From Haematococcus lacustris (lineage: Eukaryota > Chlorophyta > Chlorophyceae > Chlamydomonadales > Haematococcaceae), in the NCBI GenBank assembly GCA_030144725.1, contig JASKMD010000026.1:1623981-1687980 (forward strand): 64,000 nucleotides of DNA, given 5' to 3'. A program made the position numbers and the translations under genes. The notes beneath the pieces were generated by a model. The model searched no databases. It was not told the origin of the DNA and saw nothing but the letters and a program-made list of their open reading frames with translations. This document shows, piece by piece, positions 22,001-32,924 of this stretch; positions within the stretch are counted from its first letter, which is position 1; the number at the start of each line of letters is the position of its first letter.

Positions 22001-24559
22001 TTTGCCTGGAATGAGAGCAAGCAGGTCCTGGCTATAGGCATGGCCATGTACCTGCGGTCTGGGTGGTGAGTGGGCCACCATTTCAGCCACATCAGTGCAT
22101 GTGCTGCTGCACTATTTGTCACCCCTGGGCAAGTGAGGCAGTCCTTGAGAGCAGAGCAGAACGGGCTGGTCGAGCTCAGCCTCTGCCAGCTGCGTTTCTC
22201 ACACCTTGTTGCAATCTGACACGCAACACATGTCTTTCGCACACCTCTGTGCCTCAAGATGCTTTTATGGGGATTGAGGTTTGGATACATAGGATGCACA
22301 ACTTGGTGCTCATAGGCACATCTGGCTCAACACATCCGCCAGTGATGCACAGCCTCGGCTGCTGCCCTGCCTTGCAGGAACGTGTTCGACATGCTGTCCA
22401 TTCTGCTGGTGCTCATCATCATGCCCTGCCAGCTGGCGCGCACTGGCACTGCCATGGGCAGCTTCCTGGCCCCCACTACAGCATTCGCTTGTGTCATGAC
22501 CTGGTTCAAGGTGTGTGGTTAGGTTTATTTTGTCAGAGCAGAGTCAACGCATAGTTCCCCTACAACTAGGAGATGCGTTATCTGTGACCCCGATTGTCTG
22601 TCTGAACAAACAATGCAGGGGGATGTAGTCCAGTGAGCGTGTGGATTGCACGCACACACTGACCCCATCAGTGAGGGTCTGTCTATTCGAACACAAACCC
22701 CTGGTTGGCGAGCTTGTCTACCTTGAACACCCTGTGCTTGTGGATGGCATGCTCGGCCTCAAAGGCTGCCCTAGTGGCCGTGGTCAGGCTTACCTGACTG
22801 CACACCCCATGCAAGACCCTGTTAGCTATCGTGATGAAGTGAGTAGCTGACCCAGCAATGGGGGTGACGATGGAGGGTGGGGGGCAGGCTGGCGCCCTTG
22901 CCCTTGCCCCTGCCCAAGCCTTCGCCTTTGGGTGGGGGTGCTCTCATGTTCCACAGTGGCGGACAACAGCTTTTACACAGCACAGCGCTTTTGACAGCCA
23001 GGCACTGTGGCGGGCAGCATACAGGGCAGTACACATGTCAGCATGGCTCTGTTGTCATTTCAGTTCAAGGAATTGCTCACACTCAGCCTGCCTGCCTGCC
23101 TGCCTGCCTCTGCAGCTCTTCTTCTATGCGCTGGCCTTTGAGCCCACTGGCCCAGTGGTGCACATGGTCTTCCAGATGGCGTTTGCGGTGATCCCTTGGG
23201 CTACGCTGATGTTCATGAACCTGGTGGCATTTGGCTCCGCTCTCATAGTGCTGTACCAGTACACAGCCAGTGACTCCAGCTTTGCGTGAGTGGGCAAGCG
23301 CAGTGCTGGTCGCAGTTCCCACCAGCCATGGGCAAAGCTGGTCACCAGGCTTGGTAGAGTAAAGGGTAGATTCTTGTGGATGTGCTTCAGTCACACTATT
23401 GCGTGACAAGCAACTGTGCTCCTGCCTGGCTGCCACCACCACCCACATCTCCGCAGGCTGCTGGCCTGTCATTTGCTGCCCGCTGCTGTGTGTGCACAGG
23501 GGCTTCGGTAACACCATGTTCACGCTGTGGACGGCGGTGTTTGGTGTGTTTGACGTCAGCGTGAACCTGTATGAGGGCGGCTGGCGCCAGCTGGCTCTGG
23601 GCTTCTTCTCCTTCTTCCTTTTCATCAACAACATTGTGCTGCTTAACATGCTCATCGCACTCATGCGTGACATCTTCCAGCGCGTCAAGGACGAGCAGCA
23701 GGATGTGTTCCTGAGAGGCCGCGCACAGCTGATTGTTGAGGTGGAGACCCTGATGAGCAAGCAGCAGCTGGAGCAGTTTGCACTGCTGCCGCCATACGTG
23801 CACATGCTGACAGAGGTGCAGCGCAAGGTGCACAACAGCGATTCCATGCTGGGCAGGCTGGATCGGCTGGAAGCCTTGGTCATGGCCATGAGTGAGCACG
23901 TAACCACCCTGCTGCAGCGGGCCGGGCTAGCGCCCATGCGGGGGATGCCGCCCGGTGTAGCGTCTGGAGGGGGGATGCATGGGGAGGGGGGGTTGGCTGT
24001 GGTGGGGGCAGGGGCAGGCGGTGTGGCGGGCAATGGGGCCATGGGGCAGGCGCCTGCTGGGGTGGACCCCGCTGTTTGGCAGCAGCTGTTGGTCATGATG
24101 CAGGGGCAGCAAGGCATGGGGATGGGGATGGGGATGGGGCAAGACGGCATGAATGGGGCCTCCTTCCCTGGAATGATGGGGATGGGCATGGGGGGCATGA
24201 TGGGCATGGGGGGCATGGGCGGCATGATAATGGACTCCAGCACCGGTCAGACCATGTCCATGCAGGATCAGATGAACCTGATCACCCTGACAGCCAACAG
24301 GCTGAAGGAGAGCGACACACAGCTACCGGCCATCCTGCGTCAGTTGGACCGGCTGCAGCGCACCATCAACAACCAGGAGATGCGCATGGAGGGCGTGGTG
24401 ATTGTGCTGCGGGACATTGAGAACCTGATGCGCAACCAGCAGCCCGTCATCATCCAGCAGGAGACCCGGCCGCCGCCCCGCCGCCAGGCCGTGCTCACAG
24501 AGGCTGAGCTGGAGCTGGAGGTGAAACGGCTGCTGGGCAAGAATGAGACCAAGCTGTGA
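13046..24559 (+). CDS. WD40-repeat TRP-like cation channel (1882 aa, 23 exons)
   Basis: Exons: 13046-13318, 13411-13559, 13836-14126, 14551-14827, 14992-15370, 15639-15743, 15962-16114, 16425-16786, 17169-17369, 17743-17853, 18037-18130, 18340-18527, 18679-19057, 19373-19533, 19683-19854, 20158-20229, 20466-20530, 20704-20907, 21202-21687, 21902-22065, 22378-22510, 23116-23285, 23500-24559. The total is 5649 bases with no internal stop. Residues 1-1010 hold many WD40 blades (SGEDCTIRVWS, GSDGKIVLWDT, DGNIVVYDV). A helical linker follows. Six hydrophobic segments lie at roughly 1352, 1391, 1430, 1455, 1490 and 1565. A pore-like loop FGNTMFTLWTAVFG sits between the last two, and the S6 end VLLNMLIALMRDIF closely resembles TRP channels. 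The C-terminus (about 1590-1882) has coiled coils around a Gly/Met-rich stretch. A membrane cation channel gated or anchored through its WD40 propellers is inferred; ciliary sensing is possible. ATG 13049 is an alternative start. Confidence 0.88.
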
Positions 24560-26188
24560 GCAGACACCCCGCTGCGGCTGACTGGACTGCCGTGCACAGG
24601 CCTCCCAGGTTGCTGCCAGCACCGGCTTGCCGCCAGTACTGGGCACATGCCACCCAGGTTCCTGCTGGGTGCTAGGTGTTGCACCGTGACTGCTGTGTGG
24701 CAAGGCTGTCAGTCTAGGCAGCTGAAGCCCAGGCTGGTTATGGCACCGCCACTGTCCATCATCCTGCATCATCACACTCCCAACCCCATCCCTGCCATGG
24801 TTACCTCTCCCTGCCTGCTGTATCGCTAATGGCTCCCTTGTTTGGCCTCCTGCCCGCCAGATCAGGATCACAACACGCATAAGCTGGCAGGCCTGCCACC
24901 AGACACAGTGCATGCTCTCAGCATCTAGTAATATTGTTGCAGGGCAAATGCATGCGTGCAAAGTTCATGCTGCATGGGTGTGCATACAACGCGTGGGTGC
25001 GCGTACAACGCAGCCAGGTTATGCTGGGAGCCAGGGGTGGGTGGCTGTCGGAGGGTTGGCGGAGGAGCACTGGGAAGCACTGGCAGCTCCTGCCAGATGT
25101 TTTGCCTGCCTGTCTGCACCCCCTTACCTTGTTGCCTCTTGTACGTGATCCAGCCAGGCAGTGCATTTCAGCCAACAAGCTGCATGCTCAGTGGTCTCAT
25201 GAGGGTGAAGCTGGTGACAACAGGCCCGCACGTACATATGCGTAACATTGTTCCCTTTGTGCCAGCAAGCTAGTCGCTGGGCTTTGTTTGTGCATTAGTG
25301 AGGCATTGCTAGGGCCAGCAGCCACAGCTTAACACCTGATATTGCATCAGCAGACTGCTGCACTTGTATGCGGGTGTGATCATGATAACACATGTGCAGA
25401 AGGACATGTATCGTGTGGTGCAAGACAGCTGCTTGGGAACAATGAACCTGTTGAGTTCTTGTCAAGGCCATGGCACACATCCTGCGTGGTTCACCAAGGT
25501 CGTGTTCATTGGTCACAGGGTAGACTCAGCGGGGTTGAGGGCAGGCACCAGTGTAACATTGTGACATTGATGGACAATGCTTTCAGGCCGCCAGCATGTT
25601 TCGCAGGTTCGCAAAGCGACGTACTAGTCAGCGCCGCCTTTCCCGTTCCCATCGCTGCCGGGTGCATTGCCTCTCATTAGGCGTGAAGGCGTGCAAGGTC
25701 AAATGAGTGACTTTTAATGCACGCTGCACGCCCTCATCGTAGCACACCCCACACATTCCCAGTGCCCCCCTCGCCGCACCCACAGTGAGAGGTCAGCTCT
25801 AAGTCCAAGGCGGGGATTATCATGTTGCTTCGGGGCCAGCAAGAGCTGGGGTTGGGGCGAGGAGCGCGGCAAGCTCGGCCATCCAGGACAACCCTGGCTT
25901 GCTCGGCCAGCATGTATGCGCCTGATGCGCCTCACGTGCAGCTCAGCGTAACCCAGACAAGTGGCAGCAGCAGCTTCATCAATGGCTCTGGGCTCAAGCT
26001 TCGAGTGCAGTCGCAGAGTAGACGTATGTCTCGGACTTTGAAGCCGACTCGCGCCTACAAGAGGTGCGCACTGAGTTGTACCTATCACCCAACGCTGCAA
26101 CCTTGAGAGATTGCAGTAAGCGGGAGGATGCGGACTGGCGTGCGACGTTTGGCTCACCACGTTTCTTTCATGCAGATGCAATCCGCAG
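24560..26188. other. Intergenic region between the channel and purine genes
   Basis: About 1.6 kb with no supported gene. The left part should be the 3' UTR of the channel gene; a TGTAA is seen only at about 25552. The right part precedes the amidophosphoribosyltransferase start. TTCATGCAG at 26168-26176 and CCGCAG at 26183-26188 look like splice acceptors just before the ATG, so a 5' UTR intron is possible. Confidence 0.55.
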
Positions 26189-28887
26189 ATGTGCGGCATC
26201 ATCGGCATATTCAAGCACGAAGGCAGCGTGAACGTGGAGCTGTATGAGGGCTTGCTCATGCTTCAACACCGTGGCCAGGACTCTGCCGGCATGGTCACCA
26301 CAGATTGGAACAAGTTTAAGGAATACAAGGAGAACGGCCTTGTGAAGGATGTGTTTGCCAATGAGAATCTGATGGCGTCGATGAAGGGTGGGTTGCCAAG
26401 TCAGCTCAGCTCGGCAGTAAACGCCAAAGACTGCCTCCAACCCTCCATGTGGATTCGCCTGGCCATGAAGAGCCTCTGGAATGCTCCCTGCCCTGTTGTG
26501 TTCAGGCAACTGTGGTATAGCGCATGTGCGCTACCCCACAGCTGGCAGCTCCTCAGCCTCGGAGGCGCAGCCCTTCTTTGTGAACAGTCCTCTGGGTGGG
26601 TGATAAGTGGGGAGTGTGTGCGCATAGGACAAGGCGGAGCAGTGCAGTGCATGCACAGCCTACATCCTGAACGTGATGATGTGCTGAAGTGCATGAGTGC
26701 CGTAAAGCAGAGGTGTGCAATGTCACGCTGGGGACAGTCAGTGGTGCCTACCTTCGTGTGGGTACCTAGAGTGTTACTGTTGAGCAAAACAGACCTGGCA
26801 GGTGCTGTAGGCATGGTTGTGAACACACGGGACGGCTGCACACAAGAATGTCCTGCCGCAATGTGCTGGTGCTGTGTTGACTCACTGCCATCACACCACT
26901 TGCTGGATGGCTTGCGTTCCTGCATGCACTTGGCCAATGTGGGCTGCTCTCCACCCCTCACCCACTGCTGTGCTGTGCTGCCTGGTGGCACCTGGTGGTG
27001 GTGCGGCAGGCATCTACCTCATCCACAACGGCAACCTAACAAACACTGACGAGCTGCGAGACGTGTTGAACTGCTCACGCTCCTTTTTCAACAGGTACAT
27101 ATCTGACAACCTCCCTGTGCCTGGGCACTAAGGCAAACCCAGGTTATGATCAGTTCAGCCATAGCCAGCTTATAAGAGCTGCTCACTGTCTTTTTTGGGC
27201 TGGTGGTGTGTCCCTGGGTTACTCTTGCCCTGCCTGCCTCTTTTGGACCTAACCTGGCTGGCCTGACCTCAATGACCTGACCTGACCTCGTCAGAGCTCA
27301 CCATATCTGCTTTTCCCAATCAAGCTTTGTAGCGCCTGGTGCCTGGTCTGCTACCCCTACTGCTGCTGCTGTTGCAGGCACTTGCGCACTGACAGCGACA
27401 GCGAGCTGCTGCTGAATGTGCTGGCCGACGAGGTGCACCGGGCACACCAGCGCTGCCTGCAGACCACAGGCTGCGACCCAAACAGCAACAAGATGGAGTT
27501 CCTGTTTCAGGCAGGCGAGGCGACCATGAAGCTGTTGAAGGCGAGTGGAAGGCATGGGGGCCAACTGCTGAGGTGCCATTGGGTTTGCAGCTGCAGGGGA
27601 GAGAAGGGCCAGTGGCGCAGGGGGATGTAGGTAGGGATAGAGGACCAGGGTGGAGTGAGGAACGGCAGGCACAATAGAGGTGTGGAGCATTTGCGGATGG
27701 CCCAGGCTGTACAGCCCACACGACTGTAGAGCCAAGTTGGGTGAGTCCAGGTGCCAGCTCTGTTGCTGGCTTGCCTTGGGGCATGCGTTGTTGGCCCGCC
27801 CAGCTGCCTGCCGCCGCCTGCTCACCCAGGCTTTGCTTGCCTTCCTGCCTGCCTGCCTGACAGCATATGCTGGCGTGCGCTGGGCACCCCGCAGGGGGCC
27901 TACAGTTGCTTGTGCCTTGTCAAGGGCGTGGGCATGGTGGCCTTCAGAGACCCTTATGGCATCAGGTCAGCAGGGGCAGCGTGGCTCAGGACCCTGCAGC
28001 AGTTGCAGCAGCACGCACCGCAGTGCAAGGGAGCTGGTCAGCGGCAAAGTGTGCTGCGCACACTAGCTACAGGGCACAAGGGAGCACCTGGAAAAGCATA
28101 GCAACCATGCGACGGGGTTATCATACTGCTCCGGCAGCTTAAGGGGGGTGCCAGGGTAAGGGCAAGCGTGGTCAGCAGGTGGCTGCTGGCTGCTGGCAGT
28201 TACCAGTGGCTGGCTGTTCACCTTGCACTGACTCTGCTTGCCTCGCACCACCATTGACATGTGGACCTGTTGCCCGCAGGCCTCTGATGCTGGGGCGGCG
28301 TGTGACCCCCCTAGGTGAGGAATGGTGCGTGGCCAGCGAGGACTGTGCGTTTGGGCCCATTGGCTTTGAGCGCGTGCGTGACGTCAACCCGGGGGAGATG
28401 GTGGTTGTGGGGCAGGACGGCCGCCTGCACTGCCGCCAAGTGAGTGGAGGGTGGTGGGGCGGCAGCCCGCTACAGGCGCCTGGGGGAGGTGGCAGAGCAC
28501 ATGAGGGGGGTGCAGGGCGGTTGTCTGGCTGTCTGCAGTATGTTTGCCTGCTTGTTAGCATCCTGACCCTACCTGTCGTTTGCTTCACGCTGTACCTGCC
28601 TGGTGTGGACCTAGGCCTGCTCTTACTCTGGCTCCGTGCTTGCAGCTGGCCGCGCCCCAACTCACCCCCTGCATCTTTGAGTACATCTACCTGGCACGCC
28701 CTGACAGCGTGCTCAACAAGATCCCCGTCTACAACTTCCAGCTGGGCCTGGGTTCCCGCCTGGCACGCCACATCAGGTGCAGCCAACAGGGACTGCAAGG
28801 GCGAGGGGAGGGAGGGGGAGGTGGTGTCAGTGACCTAGGGCTGTCACTGAGAGCTGGGGGGCTGCGGGGGTGGGAGGCTGACCAGGC

Positions 28888-28920
<33 letters not shown>

Positions 28921-31262
28921 CTCCAGGGAGCGGCAGTGGGAGCTGGATCTGGTCTGCCCAGTGCCAGACGGCTCGCGCCCCTCAGCTATCCAGATTGCCG
29001 CTGACCTGGGGCTACCTTACAGGTGGGCAGCAAAGGGGTGGCGAAGGGGTGGGGACCCAGCAACAGGGGATGGTGTGTTGTGAGGAATAGCAGCAGGAGG
29101 GGAGAGTAGGAGTAAAAGCACTTGTGCTGTGGCAGCAGCCATGTTGCCTGTACACGTGTGTGGTAGCAGTGGCTGCAGCAGGGTCAGGGATGCGCTGTGC
29201 CTCCTTACTGGCCAACCTCTGCCAGTCCACCACCCATCCTTAACAAGGCCTCGACCCTAGCATTGCCCACTCAGGTCATGGCAGTGTTCTGGATCCACTG
29301 CTGCTCTGCCCCCTTGGCAAGCTCTGTCCCCTCCTCCTCCACAGCATCCACCCCTGCATGTTGTTCACCCCCTCATCCCCCTGGCACCCTGTGGCCATCA
29401 GGGAGGGGCTGGTGAAGAACCGGTATGTGGGCCGCACCTTCATCATGCCTAACCAGCGCCTGCGGGAGATGAGCGTGCGCCGCAAGCTCAATGCCATGCC
29501 CACCGTGTTTGAGGGCAAGCGGGTGCTGCTGGTGGATGACTCCATTGTCAGGGGTGGGTGCCGCATTGCTCCAACGCTATGACCTGGGGCTTGAGTGCAG
29601 TGGCCAGGGCATAGGGCTAGGCATGGGGTGACCTGGGGTGGAAGTCTGCTGGGCCAGCCTGAGTGCCAGGCATCCCCCAGGCATCAGGCAAGGTGCTGGT
29701 GAGGAGTGGTCAGGGGGTGTGCCTGGGTGGCAGGGTGTTGGGTCCAGGCGGAGTAGAGGTGAAGGGCAACATGGCCAAACAACATTACAGTTAAGGTAGG
29801 ATCAGGATCCGGCGGTTGAGCTGAAGGGCTGATGGGGTGTCAGGGCTCATGGTGGTCAGCTGTATCAACTGCCTTGTCATCACATCCCTCAGCTGGATGT
29901 ATCATGACAGGCCCCCTCCCCTTTAACCTCCCTAGCCACCATGACGTGGCTTCGTCTGCCCCGAGCCTGCCTTCTCCAAACCCCCTTCGCCCCAGCCCTG
30001 GCTGCCCTCAAACAGGCTCCCTGCCTGGCATGGCTTGGTCCAGCCCAGGCTGCCCGTGTGTGTGTTGCCACCAACCGCTTTCTATCCTTGCGCCTCCCCC
30101 CTAACACTTTGCTGCAACCCTGACCTTGACCTTGACCCTTGGTACTGCTCCATCCAGGCACCACCATGAGCCAGATCGTGAACATGGTGCGCAATGCTGG
30201 CGCTGCCAAGGTGTACCTGGCCTCATCCGCCCCCCCCGTGCGCTACCCCAACGTGTATGGCGTGGACATGCCCAACCGCAAGGAGTTTGTGGCCCACGAG
30301 CTTTCAGAGGAGCAGGTGTGGCGGGTTGGGGATGGGGTTGAGGGTTGGAAAGGAGGGGGGTACGGGGAGAAGGAAGATGGGAGTGAGTGGCCCAAGCCAG
30401 CCAAGGGGAAGGTGTGGGAAACTGTGGAATGGAGAGAAAGAGATGGTGAAGGTGTTGCAGGCTGTACACACATGTGGGGTGTGGGGGACCAGGGCCTCGG
30501 GCTTGCCTTACGGGCATGCTGCCATGGAGCCAGTCTCGAATTCAACCCTGAGTTAATGCATAGGTCACTGATGGGCAAGGCCAAGCAACAAACCAGGCTG
30601 ATGGTTGTAAAGGTGTGGGTTAGCAGCAGCACTGTCATCAGCATCATCAGGTTTGCGCAAAGGAAGGTAAGCAGGGGCTAGGTGCTTCACAGCCTTCCAG
30701 GTCCTGTGGGTTGCCGGTGCAGCAGGGAGTGACAATGTATGGTGCCTGGTGGTGGGGCCTGTTGGGGTGCAGATCTGCGAGGTGCTGGGTGCGGATGGTC
30801 TGATCTACCAGCGCGTAGAGGACTTGATTGAAGTGGGCAGCGAGATGAACCCGGACATCCATGAGTTTGACGACTCATGCTTCACAGGCAAATACTGCAC
30901 CAGTGAGTGGAGCAAAGGCTAGGTGGAGGTGGAGGGGGGGGGGGGGGGGCAGCCAAGGCATAGGTGGATGTAGTAGCGTGGTTGAGGAGGGAGTGGGGGA
31001 GGGGCCTGTAGCAGGATTGTGCAATGCCGAGGTTGCCTTGTTGACCTGAGACCTGTCTCACTCCCGATGTCCAACCTGCTATGCTTGCGATGTTGCAGAG
31101 GATATTGATGAAGCTTTCCTAAAACGACTGGAAGATAGCCGTGGGGCGACCCGCAACCGGTCAGGTCAGGCCGCTTCGCTCATCGGGCAGGCAATGCCCA
31201 GCGGCAGCAACGGTGGCTCCAACAACACGTTCCGCGTTGATAAGGAGCCAGCGGCTGTATGA
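26189..31262 (+). CDS. Amidophosphoribosyltransferase (532 aa, 12 exons)
   Basis: This enzyme catalyses the first committed step of de novo purine synthesis: PRPP plus glutamine gives phosphoribosylamine, glutamate and pyrophosphate. Exons: 26189-26387, 26506-26595, 27010-27094, 27378-27540, 27895-27965, 28280-28439, 28646-28776, 28927-29022, 29402-29553, 30158-30315, 30773-30902, 31099-31262. All joins keep frame. The start MCGIIGIF places the class II glutaminase nucleophile at Cys2 after Met removal. [31 protein letters not shown] and LIHNGNLTN form the glutaminase site. [13 protein letters not shown] and the PRPP loop [13 protein letters not shown] (about residues 373-385) form the transferase site. 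The N-terminus begins directly at MCG, as in yeast Ade4, without the long plastid peptide of land-plant forms. A cytosolic enzyme is therefore likely unless an upstream exon exists. The intron after 27540 has a GC donor (AAG|GCGAGT). Confidence 0.93.
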
Positions 31263-32373
31263 CCTGATCACTAATCCCACACTCTACATAATAGTAAACG
31301 TCACTAGGACTCCGTGATTCTCACGCCATGAGCACGGTAACGTTGCTGCTTCATGTGCGGCGAAGGGATCACATTGCAGGGTGCATCATCTGCAGGGTCA
31401 TCTGCAGGGCAACTTGCAGAGCCACTGCTACAAGCGCACGCTGACAACGGCAAGGCCTTTGTGGCCAGCTAAGCTGGTTGCTGCAACGGAGGCGGCGAGT
31501 GAAGCCACCCCACAACGACGGGTTGATTGCTATTGGAAGTTGTAGGTCTCGCTTCTTGCTTCCGTCAATGTCTCGTTTTACTCATTAGTGATACATGACG
31601 TTGAAAGTCGATATGCAATTGTGAACGACATGTCATTACCATTGTCATGCAATTGACGGATCATATTTCCATTGTTTGTTTCTCACTGCGAATGTGTTGC
31701 CAAGGTGTGCATGGTTTTGTCGGGATGTCAAGCTTCCCACTTTGCGCCCGTCTACGGAATGCATTGGCCTTGAGACACTGGCCCTCGTGGCAAGATGTGC
31801 AGTGGCAATTGCAGCCGGTACCATTACACATAGCAACAAGTTGCCAACCTAAACCACGTGGAGGACTTGGTCACCCCGCCATTGGTCTAGGCCGCCCAAC
31901 TGCCTTGAAAAGGGTTTGGGTTTGGCTTAGGGGGTGGGGGTTAAGGGTGGGGTTGGGTTAGGGGTGGGGGTGGGGGTGGGGGGTGGGGGGCAGGCTTGTA
32001 AATCTTCAGATTTTCAGTTTTTCAGATTTTCAATTTTCAGTGAAAATGAAAGTGTTTCATGTGAAAATGTGAAAGAGTTTCATCTTCAGTGAAACTGAGT
32101 GGATACCGCTGGTTCTAGGCCTATCCTTTTAAACGCGGCTTGTTTGTAGGCCTGCATTGCTTGAAATGCAGAAATGCCTAGTTTGCCTAAGGTCAGACAT
32201 GCAAGCCATGTTAAAAGATGCAAGCCGTCCATGCTGTCCGTGGATCCGCCATCTGTGGCGTTTTCTGGCTTGCGCTTCTTCCGCTGTGGCTGTAGCGCGC
32301 TGGCGCCAGCCAAGCCAATCACAGCCAAGCCAAACACTCTGCAACACCCGATCTGCGATCTGACCGGGGGCAG
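31263..32373. other. Intergenic region left of the chromovirus
   Basis: Holds the 3' UTR of the purine gene, then G-rich sequence at about 31910-31990 and AT-rich sequence full of TTTCAGATTTTCAG-type words at 32000-32100. No supported gene. The segment at 32193-32236 is inverted relative to 38788-38831 across the chromovirus. Confidence 0.6.
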
Positions 32374-32673
32374 TGTAACGTGCGGGGACGCAACGTCAAA
32401 TGACCTTTTGACACAAGCTCGAAGGCCGGTCCAGTCGAGGCGGTGACTTCCGACTAGGGTGTTGGGTTACAGTGGTGTATTGCGAGAATGGCTAGAGCTT
32501 AGAACGGGGCTCCCTGGAATCGAACCAGTTGTACTTGCGAACGCAATGTCGCTAGTCTTTAACCTGCCAAATCTCACACTACACGTGTAACCCGCGTCCC
32601 GCGACGGCTCGCATTCACGAGACAGCCCAGACGACGCGAAGCGGCAATCTCTTCCAGAGGTGCGCACTTTACA
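32374..32673 (-). repeat. 3' LTR of the chromovirus
   Basis: 300 bases; on the element strand it runs from TGTAAAG to CGTTACA. Nearly identical to 38360-38659. Confidence 0.97.
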
Positions 32674-32686
32674 TTCCTCCCCCTCC
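32674..32686 (-). other. Polypurine tract of the chromovirus
   Basis: On the element strand GGAGGGGGAGGAA directly abuts the 3' LTR, the expected place for plus-strand DNA priming. Confidence 0.85.
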
Positions 32687-32924
32687 AAAGGGGCTTCCGT
32701 TCCGCCACGGGTAAAACCACGTGACTCGCATTGCCTACAGCATGCTGATTTAGCTACTGGGCAACCCAAAGGGCGCACCAGGTCATAGCTTAGGGAGCGG
32801 TCAAAGACCATCGTGCCGACTAGACACAGGGAAACCATAACCACACAGGTAGCAGCTGACCAGAGGTACAAGCATGCTGAGAATGCCATAGTCCAGCAGC
32901 ATACCAGCATGCATGGCCTAGGAC

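Noticed and set aside
25595..26106. Possible transit-peptide exon upstream of the amidophosphoribosyltransferase
   Set aside because: A basic reading frame starting MFRRFAKRR exists, but no splice path to MCGII could be shown, and the MCG start is self-sufficient as in yeast.
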